Origin: an uncultured Lachnospiraceae bacterium
Lineage (GTDB): Bacteria; Bacillota; Clostridia; Lachnospirales; Lachnospiraceae
Direction of reading: 5' to 3'
Assembly: GCA_902780405.1 (NCBI GenBank)
Contig: CACZFI010000003.1
Span: 1-64,000 of the forward strand
DNA: 64,000 bases
The translations under genes and the position numbers were made by a program. Below the pieces are notes generated by a model, which saw only the letters and a program-made list of their open reading frames with translations, did no database searches and was not told where the DNA came from. Shown in pieces: positions 35,005 through 44,215 of this stretch (positions are counted from its first letter, which is position 1; each line of letters starts with the position of its first letter).

Positions 35005-35642
35005 AGAAACTCCACATAGGGGTTGTTCTCTTTTTCGTGCCCCACAGTCGTCTTGGCGTAGTGCCCGGTGCAGATCACCGTGTCCTCCGGCAGCGTGAAG
35101 ATCTTCTCGCGGATACTCTCGCCGAGTGCGCTCTCATCGCCCGTCGGATAGTCTGTACGTCCGATGCTCTCGAAGAAGATGGTATCTCCAGCATAAAGCA
35201 TCTTGTTCTCTTCGAAGTAAAAGCACATACCGCCGGCCGTATGTCCCGGAGTCAGGATGCAGCGCACCTTTGTGCCGAGCAGATCGATCTCCTCACCGTC
35301 GGAGAGCCAAACATCCGCCGATATAGAGTATGCCTGTCCGAACATCTCGGAGAGGTTCTTCATGGGATCCGCAAGCAAGGCCTGCTCTTCCTTCGCCGCA
35401 TAGACCTTGATCTCGGGATAGAGCTTCCGGAGCTGATCCACTGCACCGATATGATCGGCGTGGCCGTGTGTAAGCAGGATCGCCACGGGATGAATGTTTT
35501 GATTGTCGTAGAGATTCTTTAGGAAATCTCCTCTTGCCGCAGGGTCGACGATGGCCGCCTCGCGGGTATCGGTGTTCACCACCGTATAGCAATTGGTTCC
35601 GATGGGACCAAGTACATTTGTGATCTGAATCAGATTCTGCAT
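35001..35642 (-). CDS. Metallo-beta-lactamase-fold hydrolase (glyoxalase II-like)
   Basis: A 213-residue protein with the metal-binding motif THGHADHIGAV (HxHxDH), then GHTAGGMCFYFEE and GDTIFFESIGRTDYP, and a final His (CTGHYAKTTVGHE). This is the short glyoxalase II-like branch that lacks the C-terminal glutathione-binding helices, so a hydroxyacylglutathione substrate is unlikely and the true thioester is unknown. It sits between relA/spoT and hemZ, a conserved order in Clostridia. Confidence 0.92.
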   Translation of the reverse strand: MQNLIQITNVLGPIGTNCYTVVNTDTREAAIVDPAARGDFLKNLYDNQNIHPVAILLTHGHADHIGAVDQLRKLYPEIKVYAAKEEQALLADPMKNLSEMFGQAYSISADVWLSDGEEIDLLGTKVRCILTPGHTAGGMCFYFEENKMLYAGDTIFFESIGRTDYPTGDESALGESIREKIFTLPEDTVICTGHYAKTTVGHEKENNPYVEFL

Positions 35643-35660
35643 AGGTTATCCTTTCGACTG

Positions 35661-37904
35661 TCAGCCGGTCGTACGCTCAATGTCGATCACGCCGTTTAAG
35701 GCACGAAGTTTCGTCATAATACGCTTTAATGCATCCTGGGAGGAGATTTCGAATCTAACGTCGATGGTCGCTCCGCCCCGCTTATTGGTACGGACATTCA
35801 GTCCGGTCATGTTGATGTTCTCTTCGTTAAATGTCTTGGAAAGCTGAAATACCAGTCCCTTGACTTCAGTTGCGTAGATCACAAGTTCCGCCGTGTAAAG
35901 CGACTCTCCGCCGTCGGACCACTCGGCCTCGATCAGACGGTTTCTGTCAAACTCGTCCATGGAAGCGATGTTCACGCAGTCCGTACGATGAATCGATATA
36001 CCGCGTCCGCGCGTGATATAACCGACGATCTCGTCTCCGGGCACCGGTGCGCAGCACTTGGAAAAACGTACCGCCACATCATCCATACCCTTGACGATGA
36101 TACCGCCCTTCGCCGCATTGCCGCGACCTGGGGTATTGATCTTCTCGAGGATCTGGGACTCGGTGATCTTCTTTTCCGCCTCGCGCTTTTGTTCCTCAAG
36201 GAGGCGGTTTACGATCTGTCCTTCCTTGATACCGCCGTGTCCGATGGATGCCATCAGCGCATCCCAGGTGGCGAAGTTGTATCTCTTTAAGACACTCTCC
36301 GTAAATTCCGGTGTGAGAAGCTCCGGAAGGGAGATACCCTTGCTCTTGCAGTATGCAAGCATAGCGTCTTTTCCGCGCTGAATATTGTCGGTCTTGTTCT
36401 CCTGTCTGAACCACTGGTTGATCTTCGTCTTCGCCTGAGAACTCTTCACCACGGAGAGCCAGTCACGACTGGGTCCTTTGGAGTTCTGCGAGGTGATGAT
36501 CTCGACGCGGTCGCCGTTCTTTAATACGGTCTCGATAGGTACCTGACGTCCGTTCACGCGCGCACCGATCAGCTGATTGCCGACGGCGGTGTGAATGATG
36601 TAGGCGAAGTCGATGGGTGTGGAGCCTGCGGGAAGCGTCTTCACATCTCCCGCCGGTGTAAAGCAGTACACCTGATCCGAGAAGAGGTCGAAGTCCGTCT
36701 TGACGAAGCTCATGAACTCGCGGTTGTCCTTGGTATCCGTCTGCCACTCGAGCACCTGACGGAGCCAGTTCATCTTCTGCTCTTCGCTCACCTTGCCGCC
36801 CGCGCCCTCCTTGTACTTCCAGTGGGCTGCGATACCATACTCAGCCGTCTTGTGCATCTCGTAGGTACGGATCTGAATCTCGAAGGGACGTCCTCCGGGC
36901 CCGATCAGCGTCGTATGCAGCGACTGGTACATATTCGCCTTCGGCATGGCGATATAATCTTTGAATCGCCCGGGAATGGGCTTGTATCTTTCATGGATCA
37001 AGCCAAGGGCCGCATAGCAGTCTCTGACCGTCTCGACCTTGATGCGGATCGCATGTACGTCGTAGATCTGATCAAGGGTCTTGCCCTGGGTCTTCATCTT
37101 CTTGTAAATGGAGAAGAGATGCTTCACACGTCCGTCTACCTCGGCAGGAATGCCGGAAGCGCGCATATAATCGCGAATCTCCTCTACCATATGATTGATA
37201 AAGTCTTCGCTGGCGTGAAGTCGAACGCTCACCTCCTCCTTGAGCTGCTTGTACTCTTCGGGGTAGAGGTACTGCATGGAAAGATCGTCGAGTTCGATCT
37301 TGATACGCGAAATACCGAGTCTGTGTGCGATGGGCGCGTAGATGTCCATCGTCTCTCTCGACTTCTCGATCTGCTTCTGAGGCGACTGATACTGCATCGT
37401 CCGGAGATTGTGCAGTCTGTCCGCAAGTTTGATCAGGATCACGCGGATATCCTTCGCCATGGCGAGGAACATCTTTCGAAGGTTCTCGGCCTGGATCTCG
37501 ATCTTATCCTGTGAGAGATCGAGCTGTGTCAGCTTTGTAACGCCGTCAACCAAAATGGCGACCTCTTCGGAAAACTCCCTCGACACATCCTCGTAGGTCA
37601 TCTCCGTATCCTCGATCACATCGTGGAGGATACCTGCCACGATGGTCTCCTTGTCGAGTTCGAGCTCCGCTAGGATGATGGCCACACAGAGCGGATGAAT
37701 GATATAGGGTTCACCGGACTTGCGCTTCTGTCCCTCGTGCATCTTGTCGGCCACATGATAGGCCTTCTCGATCACCGCAAGATCCGAGGAGGGATGATAT
37801 CTCTTGACTGTCTCGATCAGTTTGGCAAACAGCTCTTCCGCCGGCGTATAATCGTCCGGTTTGCTGATCTCATTATGAAATGAATTATGTGTTTCTTCAG
37901 CCAT
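35661..37904 (-). CDS. relA: Bifunctional (p)ppGpp synthetase/hydrolase Rel
   Basis: The start is set at the ATG at 37904 (MAEETHNSFHNEI), with GGTGAGG just upstream. About 747 residues: HD hydrolase domain (50-200; HDVIEDT, RLADRLHNLRTM), synthetase domain (240-370; YKSLHTTLIGP-like YQSLHTTLIGPGGRPFEIQI), TGS domain (about 395-455; VYCFTPAGDVKTLPAGSTPI), a zinc/helical region (CCAPVPGDEIVGYITRG) and a C-terminal ACT domain. Both active sites look intact, so the enzyme should make and destroy the stringent-response alarmone. It follows apt by 38 bases. Confidence 0.96.
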   Translation of the reverse strand: MAEETHNSFHNEISKPDDYTPAEELFAKLIETVKRYHPSSDLAVIEKAYHVADKMHEGQKRKSGEPYIIHPLCVAIILAELELDKETIVAGILHDVIEDTEMTYEDVSREFSEEVAILVDGVTKLTQLDLSQDKIEIQAENLRKMFLAMAKDIRVILIKLADRLHNLRTMQYQSPQKQIEKSRETMDIYAPIAHRLGISRIKIELDDLSMQYLYPEEYKQLKEEVSVRLHASEDFINHMVEEIRDYMRASGIPAEVDGRVKHLFSIYKKMKTQGKTLDQIYDVHAIRIKVETVRDCYAALGLIHERYKPIPGRFKDYIAMPKANMYQSLHTTLIGPGGRPFEIQIRTYEMHKTAEYGIAAHWKYKEGAGGKVSEEQKMNWLRQVLEWQTDTKDNREFMSFVKTDFDLFSDQVYCFTPAGDVKTLPAGSTPIDFAYIIHTAVGNQLIGARVNGRQVPIETVLKNGDRVEIITSQNSKGPSRDWLSVVKSSQAKTKINQWFRQENKTDNIQRGKDAMLAYCKSKGISLPELLTPEFTESVLKRYNFATWDALMASIGHGGIKEGQIVNRLLEEQKREAEKKITESQILEKINTPGRGNAAKGGIIVKGMDDVAVRFSKCCAPVPGDEIVGYITRGRGISIHRTDCVNIASMDEFDRNRLIEAEWSDGGESLYTAELVIYATEVKGLVFQLSKTFNEENINMTGLNVRTNKRGGATIDVRFEISSQDALKRIMTKLRALNGVIDIERTTG

Positions 37905-37942
37905 CTGCCTCACCTTCTTTCTGTCTGACCTGCCGGTCTTAT

Positions 37943-38467
37943 CTATTCTCCGTCAAATGCAACAACCGTATCCACGTCGTACTTGGAAAGACGCTTTCTT
38001 CCGCCGAGTGCCGGAAGTTCGATCAGAAATACGATCTTGGCAACCTCTCCGCCGAGCTTTTCAACAAGCTTTGCGGCAGCCTCGATGGTACCGCCCGTTG
38101 CCGCAAGATCATCCACGATCACCACGCGCATGCCGGGCTTGATGGAATCCTTGTGCAGCTCGATGGTGGCTGTGCCGTACTCAAGGTCATAGGTCTGCTC
38201 TACGGTCTCGCGGGGCAGCTTGCCCTTCTTTCGGATAGGCACAAAACCCTTGTGGTTCTTGTAGGCAATGGGTGCGCCGAACATGAAGCCTCTGGCCTCG
38301 ATACCCGCGATCACATCATACTCAACGCCTTCAAGCTTCTCATCCAGCTCTGTAATCGCAGCCTGAAATCCGTCCGGATCCTCAAGCACACTTGTAATGT
38401 CTCTGAACATAATACCGGGCTTCGGGAAGTCCGGGATGGTTGTAATATAATCTTTAACTGTCTTCAT
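37943..38467 (-). CDS. apt: Adenine phosphoribosyltransferase
   Basis: The start at 38467 (MKTVKDYITTIPDFPKPGIM) has AAGGAG just before it. The 174-residue enzyme makes AMP from adenine and PRPP. Visible motifs are the family start (FPKPGIMFRDIT), ARGFMFG, and the PRPP loop VVIVDDLAATGGT. The recJ-apt-relA order is a standard Firmicutes cluster that joins purine salvage, repair and stringent response. Confidence 0.96.
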   Translation of the reverse strand: MKTVKDYITTIPDFPKPGIMFRDITSVLEDPDGFQAAITELDEKLEGVEYDVIAGIEARGFMFGAPIAYKNHKGFVPIRKKGKLPRETVEQTYDLEYGTATIELHKDSIKPGMRVVIVDDLAATGGTIEAAAKLVEKLGGEVAKIVFLIELPALGGRKRLSKYDVDTVVAFDGE

Positions 38468-38477
38468 GATATCTCCT

Positions 38478-40265
38478 TCACTGCGCTTCGGTATCTGACT
38501 TTCGATAATCTGCCGGTCGGATCTGCACGCTCTCTCTGCCTCCGTAGGAATTGATCTCCGGATAGTAGAGAATATCGATTTTGATCCCATTTGGCAAACC
38601 TCTTAACATTTTATCACAATCTTCCTCGCCAAACCACATTTTTATGCGTTCTATAAAGGATTTCGCATCAAAATCCACAGCCTCCGCCGTAAATCCTTCC
38701 GCGCCGACGAATTTCATGCGGATAAACTGTCCTTCCTTGCCGAAAGTAGAGGCTGAACGGATGCCGAGCCTTAACTCTCCGAAGAGGGGTTTTTCGTTGC
38801 CCTTTCCGAAGGGTGCCAGTTTCTCCAGGTCTCGTACAAGCGCGATACTCGCGTACGAGGTCGGCATGGGCACATCGATCTTTTTCACCGGAGTCAGATC
38901 CTGCTCCGTCAAATGTTCCCGCGCATTGAGTTCTCTTCGGAATTCATCGATCTTTTCCCTCGGAAGCGAGAATCCCGCCGCGAGCTCATGTCCTCCGAAC
39001 TTGGTGAGCAAATGTGAGACTTCGGTAAGCGCATCGTACATGTGATAACCCTCGATGGATCTTCCGGATCCCTTGGCGCCTCCGTCCTCCGCATCCGTGA
39101 TCACAAAGACCGGTTTGTAGAAAGCTTCTCTGACGCGGCCCGCCACAATTCCGGCCAGGCTTTCATGAAGCTTCGGAAGATAGACCACCAGCACGTGATC
39201 CGATGCATGCATTTGCTCCACCTGCGCTATGGCTTCCTCCGTGCCCGCCTTTGTCATATCCTTACGCTCGGTGTTTAATTCTACGACCTTCTCTGCTTTC
39301 GCAAGCGCCTCCTCGCGAGTTTCAGAGAGAAGCAGGGCGAGTCCCTCCTTCGCGCTTTCCAGACGTCCTGTCGCATTGATGCAGGGACCGATCACAAAGC
39401 CCAGGTGATAGGCGGACAGTTTCTTCTTCTCAAGTCCATTTAGGGAAAGCAGTGCCTGTAACCCGTGATTTTCAGTAAGCGGAAGCAGCTTTAAGCCTTC
39501 TCTTACATAGATCCTGTTTTCTCCCGTAAGCGCCATCACGTCACAGACCGTGGCGATGGCCACATACTCGATGTATTTCTTTTCGTCCGGCCACGCAAGT
39601 CCCATCTCGGCATAGAGAGCACGGATGAATTTGTAGGCAACGGCAGCGCCGCACAATTCCTTATAAGGGTAGGGACAATCCGGTCGTTTGATATCCACCA
39701 CCGCATCCGCCGGCACCATCAGATACTTCCGCTCACCCGCGTCATCCGTCTCGTAGGGCACTTCGTGATGATCCGTCACAATCACGGTCATCCCGTATGA
39801 CTTGCCCAGCTCGATGGCAGGAAATGCCGCGATACCGTTGTCGCAGGTGATGATGGTGTCTATGCCGTCCGCATGCGCATCTTCGATCATACGCTCATTG
39901 ATGCCGTAACCGTCCAGCTTTCTGTCCGGGATCTCGTAGGAGACATCCGCACCCGCTTCGCGCAGTCCCATCAATAGGATGTAGTTTGACATTACGCCGT
40001 CCACATCATAGTCGGAGATGATACGGATCTTCTTTCCCTCCCGGATCTTGGCCGCCATAATCTTCACGGCTTTTGTCATATCCGCCATCAGCGTCGGGTC
40101 TCCCACATCGGAAAGCGTTCCGTTTAAAAACTGCCTGATCGCATCCGGCGTGGATACGCCGCGATTCACCATGACTCTTGCCGCCACCGGATCGATATGG
40201 AATTCTTTTGCGATGCCGTTAAAGTCCGCCCTTACGGCATGCATTCTCCATTCTGCTTCTTTCAT
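38478..40265 (-). CDS. recJ: Single-strand-specific exonuclease RecJ
   Basis: The 595-residue protein degrades single-stranded DNA 5' to 3' with Mn2+ or Mg2+. DHH-family motifs are ISDYDVDGVMSNYI (I), TCDNGIAAF (II), VTDHHEVP (III) and a DHHA1 segment with GSGRSIEGYHMYDAL. The usual C-terminal OB region follows. The first ATG has a poor ribosome site; an alternative start 21 bases further in (MHAVRADFNG) is possible. The gene is shielded from secDF by a terminator. Confidence 0.93.
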   Translation of the reverse strand: MKEAEWRMHAVRADFNGIAKEFHIDPVAARVMVNRGVSTPDAIRQFLNGTLSDVGDPTLMADMTKAVKIMAAKIREGKKIRIISDYDVDGVMSNYILLMGLREAGADVSYEIPDRKLDGYGINERMIEDAHADGIDTIITCDNGIAAFPAIELGKSYGMTVIVTDHHEVPYETDDAGERKYLMVPADAVVDIKRPDCPYPYKELCGAAVAYKFIRALYAEMGLAWPDEKKYIEYVAIATVCDVMALTGENRIYVREGLKLLPLTENHGLQALLSLNGLEKKKLSAYHLGFVIGPCINATGRLESAKEGLALLLSETREEALAKAEKVVELNTERKDMTKAGTEEAIAQVEQMHASDHVLVVYLPKLHESLAGIVAGRVREAFYKPVFVITDAEDGGAKGSGRSIEGYHMYDALTEVSHLLTKFGGHELAAGFSLPREKIDEFRRELNAREHLTEQDLTPVKKIDVPMPTSYASIALVRDLEKLAPFGKGNEKPLFGELRLGIRSASTFGKEGQFIRMKFVGAEGFTAEAVDFDAKSFIERIKMWFGEEDCDKMLRGLPNGIKIDILYYPEINSYGGRESVQIRPADYRKSDTEAQ

Positions 40266-40285
40266 ATTTCAGTCCACGAAAAAGA

Positions 40286-40309
40286 CTACCCTGCCGTTTG
40301 GCAGGGTAG
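40286..40309 (-). terminator. Terminator of the secDF transcript
   Basis: CTACCCTGCC-AAAC-GGCAGGGTAG on the minus strand, then TCTTTTTC. It lies between the secDF stop codon and the recJ start. Confidence 0.88.
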
Positions 40310-40317
40310 CGATTGTT

Positions 40318-42528
40318 TTATGCGTTTTGTTTTTCTTTGGTATCTTTCTTGGTGAGCAACTTTCTGAGTGAGAACCAGAGAGGCGCTGAGATACATACGG
40401 ATGAGTAACCACCGCAGATGATACCTGCCATCAGTGTCAGGGTGAATTCCTTCAGTGAGCTTACACCCATGATGAAGAGCATCATAACCATCACCAATGT
40501 GGTGAGGGATGTATAGATGGTTCTGGTAAATGTCTGCGCAATACTCTTGTTGACGATATTCTCCACCGTCTCCTTGCGGTCCGCGTTCTTTAAGTTCTCG
40601 CGCACACGATCGAAGATGATGATGGTCGCATTGATGGAGTAACCGAGGATGGTCAGCATACATGCGATAAAGGTGTTACCCACAGCCAGCCAGCCGATGG
40701 AGTAAACAGCGAATACCACGGATACGTCGTGGATCAGGGCGATCACTGCACTGATACCGAACTTCACATCCGAGAAACGGATTGCAATGTAGATGAGCAT
40801 CAGGATGGATGCGATCACGATAGCGATAATAGCATCCTTACGCATCTCACCACTGATGGTGGATGAGATACTCTGGAAGGAGATCTCGGAGATCTCGAAT
40901 TTCTCATGCAGTGCCTTGTCTAAGGAAGCGGATGCTTCCTCGCTTACCTCGGGCGTCTTGAAGATCACCTGGTTGGTACCCTCTACGGTCTGCACCTGTA
41001 CCTGCGCCTCGGTAAGGCCAAGTGTCTCGGTGAACACGGGCACAACCTCTGCCTCTGATCTCGCGAGGTCGTAAGTCTCGTTAAATGTAACCGAGGTGGA
41101 AGTACCGCCGGTAAACTCAAGTGCGAAATTAAGTGCATTGCCGTTCTTGCTCTTGTTTACGCCGAGGAAGGCAAATCCTGCGATGATAACAACGAGTGAA
41201 ATAAGTCCGAACCACTTAAAGTTCTTGCAGTAGTTGGGAACCTTCGGCTGCTTTGCGCGGCCGTAAATCTTCTCGCTTGTCGCTCCAAGTACAACAAGGG
41301 ACATAAGGAGCTTCTTGGTGATCACGAGTGCGGTAAACATCGAGAGGATAATACCGATCATCAGTGTGATGGCGAAGCCGCGGATACTTCCGGAACCAAG
41401 CATCATAAGTACGATCGCTGCGATCAGGGTGGTGATGTTTCCATCGAGGATCGCGGAAAATGCTTTCTTGAATCCCTGCTCAACAGCCTCGCGCACAGAC
41501 TTGCCTGCTGCGATCTCCTCTTTGATTCTGGTGAAGATAATGACATTTGCATCCACGGCCATACCGATGGAAAGCAGGATACCTGCGATACCGGGCAGGG
41601 TAAGTGTGACATCTCTTACACTTAAGATGAGCATCATCAGGATAACGTAAGCAGCAAGAGCGATCGCGGATACAAATCCGGGAAGAAGATAAAGGACGAT
41701 CATCAAAACTGCGACAATCGCAAGACCGATGGCACCGGCCTTTAAGCTGGTGGATACTGCCTCGCGGCCGAGCTTTGCGCCCACGATGTTGTACTGTAAC
41801 TGGGAGAGCTCGAGGGGAAGCGCACCGATCTTAATGGTGCTTGCGAGCTTGTCTGCAGCCTCATAGCTTCCGATGGAGTTGATCTCTGCGTTGCCGTCGG
41901 TGATTGCGGATCTTACGGTCGGCGCACTGGCGATCTCGTCATCGTATACGATGTAAATGATCTTTCCGATGTTCGCTGATGTTGCATCGCCGAACTTCTT
42001 GGCACCCTCTTCGGTAAACTGAAGCTGTACCACATAGTCGGTCACACCGTTGGTGGTCTGGTTGTCAACGCCTGCCTGTGCATCCTTGACATCCGCACCG
42101 TTTAAGATCACCTCATAGGGCTGGCCCTTCTCACGGAGTGCCTCGTTCTCACTGTCGATAAACTCAAGTTTACCGGGCTGACCGAGCTCATCTAAGATGT
42201 CGTGTGCATCATACTTGGAGGTATCTACGGGGATCTCAACCGTGATACGGTTGTCACCCTCCTGATATACCTCACCCTCGGAGCTATAAGCATCGACTCT
42301 TCGCTGTAACTTGTCGATGGTTGCATTGATCTCCTCCTTGGAAGGGTTTGGTGTGGTAATCTCGTATGTAACGGACAGACCGCCCTGAAGATCAAGTCCC
42401 AGAGGGATGTCTACCATCCTTCCGTTGCTGTTGGGTCCTACACCCATGATCGCCATATAGATGCCGCCTGCCATCAGCAGAAGGAACACCAGTATGAAAA
42501 TCACGGCATTCTTTTTCTCTTTGTTCAT
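40318..42528 (-). CDS. secDF: SecDF fusion protein (protein-export membrane protein)
   Basis: A 736-residue fusion of SecD and SecF, with 12 membrane helices expected. The N-terminal half has the SecD start (PLGLDLQGGLSVTYEI) with the P1 head and a SecD tail (GIAGILLSIGMAVDANVIIFTRIKEEI); the C-terminal half has the SecF start (ALEFTGGTSTSVTF) and DRVRENLKNADRKETVENIVNKS. It uses the proton or sodium gradient to help pull proteins out of the Sec channel. It follows the SCIFF maturase gene after one base, the classic SCIFF neighbourhood. Confidence 0.96.
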   Translation of the reverse strand: MNKEKKNAVIFILVFLLLMAGGIYMAIMGVGPNSNGRMVDIPLGLDLQGGLSVTYEITTPNPSKEEINATIDKLQRRVDAYSSEGEVYQEGDNRITVEIPVDTSKYDAHDILDELGQPGKLEFIDSENEALREKGQPYEVILNGADVKDAQAGVDNQTTNGVTDYVVQLQFTEEGAKKFGDATSANIGKIIYIVYDDEIASAPTVRSAITDGNAEINSIGSYEAADKLASTIKIGALPLELSQLQYNIVGAKLGREAVSTSLKAGAIGLAIVAVLMIVLYLLPGFVSAIALAAYVILMMLILSVRDVTLTLPGIAGILLSIGMAVDANVIIFTRIKEEIAAGKSVREAVEQGFKKAFSAILDGNITTLIAAIVLMMLGSGSIRGFAITLMIGIILSMFTALVITKKLLMSLVVLGATSEKIYGRAKQPKVPNYCKNFKWFGLISLVVIIAGFAFLGVNKSKNGNALNFALEFTGGTSTSVTFNETYDLARSEAEVVPVFTETLGLTEAQVQVQTVEGTNQVIFKTPEVSEEASASLDKALHEKFEISEISFQSISSTISGEMRKDAIIAIVIASILMLIYIAIRFSDVKFGISAVIALIHDVSVVFAVYSIGWLAVGNTFIACMLTILGYSINATIIIFDRVRENLKNADRKETVENIVNKSIAQTFTRTIYTSLTTLVMVMMLFIMGVSSLKEFTLTLMAGIICGGYSSVCISAPLWFSLRKLLTKKDTKEKQNA

Positions 42529-42529
42529 C

Positions 42530-43915
42530 TTAACTATCTCCTTCTTCAGTGTCGGCCAAGGCCGCCTTTATCATGATCGCGCACTCGATGCGCTTCCTTT
42601 GTAATTCACAACCGATATCATACGCGTCCAGGATGTTGCCGTGGAACTGGTATGCATTTGCGGCACAGCCGCCGCTGCAGTAGAATCTGGCGAAGCAGTC
42701 TTTGCACTTATCCTTCGCGTAGACATTGCAGCACTTGAAGTCCTCCACAACCGCAGTGTTCGTGATACCGTGATCGACGTCTCCGAGTTTGAATTCATCG
42801 ATGCCCACAAACTGGTGGCAGGGATAGAGGTCTCCTCCCGGCGTCACAGCCAGGTACTCCGTGCCCGAGCCGCAGCCCGACAGTCTCTTATAGACGCAGG
42901 GCCCGCCGTTTAAATCTATCTTGAAATGGAAGAATGTGATCGGCTTGCCTGATTTCTCGCGCTCGATCAGATCCTTTGCAAGCTTGTCATACTCCTCGCA
43001 GATCGCCGCGATATCTTCTTCCTTGATGGAATAGGATGCGGAGGGCGGTGCCACTACCGGCTCGATGGAAATCTCCTTGAAGCCTAAATCCGCCATTGCA
43101 AGAAAGTCCTGATAGAAGTCCAGGTTCTCATGCGTAAATGTACCGCGCACATAATAGCTCTTGTCACCGCGCTGTTCAACGAAACGTTTGAACTTCGGAA
43201 CGATGATATCGAAGCTTCCCTGTCCGTTGCGGGCGGGGCGCATCCGGTCGTTGACGCATTTGCGTCCGTCCAGAGAGAGAACCACATTGGAAATCTCACG
43301 ATTGCAGAACTCCGTCACCTCATCATCAAGCAGCACGCCGTTGGTGGTAAGGGTGAACCGGAAATTCTTGCCTGCTTCCTTTTCTCTGCTTCTTCCGTAT
43401 GCAACCAGCTGCTTCACCACCTCGAAATTCATGAGGGGCTCACCGCCGAAGAAATCCACCTCCAAATTCACGCGATTGCCGGAATTCTCGATCAGGAAAT
43501 CGAGCGCTTTCTTTCCGACTTCGTAGCTCATCAGCTCACGCTTTTGCCCGTGATAGGTTCCTTCTTCCGCAAAGCAATACCTGCAGGCCAGGTTGCAATC
43601 ATGTGCCATATGTAAACAGAGCGCTTTCACGACTGTTTTTCTCTTTTTAAAATCGATGATGATGTCACGATACGCATCCTCTGTGAAGAGCTGTCCAGCG
43701 TCCTTGATGGAAGTGATCTCATCATACGTCTCGTCAATCTCTTCGGAGGAGTAGGCGTCACCGAACATCTTCAACATAGCATCGCGGATCTCGTCGCGAT
43801 CATGCTCCTCATAGAGCCCGATCATCTCGTACACAAGGTCATCCACCACATGTACGGAGCCGCTTGCCACGTCCAGTACGATGTTGTACCCGTTGTTCTT
43901 ATAGCGGTGTACCAT
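42530..43915 (-). CDS. scfB: SCIFF peptide maturase, radical SAM/SPASM
   Basis: The start at 43915 (MVHRYKNNGYNIVLDVASGS) has GGAG upstream. The 461-residue enzyme has an N-terminal peptide-binding RRE-like domain (1-80), the radical SAM cluster motif CNLACRYCFAEEG, DFFGGEPLMNFEVV, and a C-terminal SPASM region rich in Cys (CGSGTEYLAVTPGGDLYPCH, CKDCFARFYCSGGC). It forms thioether bridges from Cys to residues in the SCIFF precursor, the small gene next upstream. The pair beside secDF is nearly universal in Clostridia. Confidence 0.95.
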   Translation of the reverse strand: MVHRYKNNGYNIVLDVASGSVHVVDDLVYEMIGLYEEHDRDEIRDAMLKMFGDAYSSEEIDETYDEITSIKDAGQLFTEDAYRDIIIDFKKRKTVVKALCLHMAHDCNLACRYCFAEEGTYHGQKRELMSYEVGKKALDFLIENSGNRVNLEVDFFGGEPLMNFEVVKQLVAYGRSREKEAGKNFRFTLTTNGVLLDDEVTEFCNREISNVVLSLDGRKCVNDRMRPARNGQGSFDIIVPKFKRFVEQRGDKSYYVRGTFTHENLDFYQDFLAMADLGFKEISIEPVVAPPSASYSIKEEDIAAICEEYDKLAKDLIEREKSGKPITFFHFKIDLNGGPCVYKRLSGCGSGTEYLAVTPGGDLYPCHQFVGIDEFKLGDVDHGITNTAVVEDFKCCNVYAKDKCKDCFARFYCSGGCAANAYQFHGNILDAYDIGCELQRKRIECAIMIKAALADTEEGDS

Positions 43916-43947
43916 CCGTTGACACTCCTTCAACCAAACACTGAAAC

Positions 43948-43980
43948 GACAGAGGACTGCCCGAAGGCAGTTCCCCTGTC
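43948..43980 (-). terminator. Attenuating hairpin between scfA and scfB
   Basis: Minus strand: GACAGGGGAACTGCC-TTCG-GGCAGTCCTCTGTC, then GTTTC. The short T tract suggests partial termination, which would give more precursor peptide than enzyme. Confidence 0.7.
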
Positions 43981-44005
43981 ATCATGTTCGTAAATTATAT
44001 ACTTT

Positions 44006-44155
44006 TTACTGCTCTTCCTTGTGCTCGCAGCTCTGGTTACCTACGGTACAAGAAGTCTTGCATGCTGACTGACAGGATGTCTGGCACTCGCCACAACCGC
44101 CGTTTACAACTGTCTTGTCCATGGTGCTGGCTGTTAAAGTCTTGATTCTTTTCAT
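44006..44155 (-). CDS. scfA: SCIFF ribosomal peptide precursor (six cysteines in forty-five)
   Basis: The 49-residue product starts MKRIKTLTASTMDKTVV and has the core NGGCGECQTSC then QSACKTSC and NQSCEHKEEQ, with six cysteines in the spacing of the SCIFF family. The leader is recognised by the adjacent maturase, which links cysteines to nearby residues by thioethers. AGGAGGA lies before the ATG. Its final function is unknown, although the family is conserved across Clostridia. It has its own strong promoter and is separated from the maturase gene by a hairpin. Confidence 0.96.
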   Translation of the reverse strand: MKRIKTLTASTMDKTVVNGGCGECQTSCQSACKTSCTVGNQSCEHKEEQ

Positions 44156-44187
44156 GACGTTCCTCCTAAATTCGCACTAGTATTGAG

Positions 44188-44215
44188 ATTATAGCACACT
44201 ATGTTTTAATTTGAA
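44188..44215 (-). promoter_or_regulatory. scfA promoter
   Basis: Minus strand: TTCAAA (44215-44210), 16-base spacer, TATAAT (44193-44188) with a TGn extension (TGCTATAAT). It overlaps the end of the antiporter gene. Confidence 0.7.
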
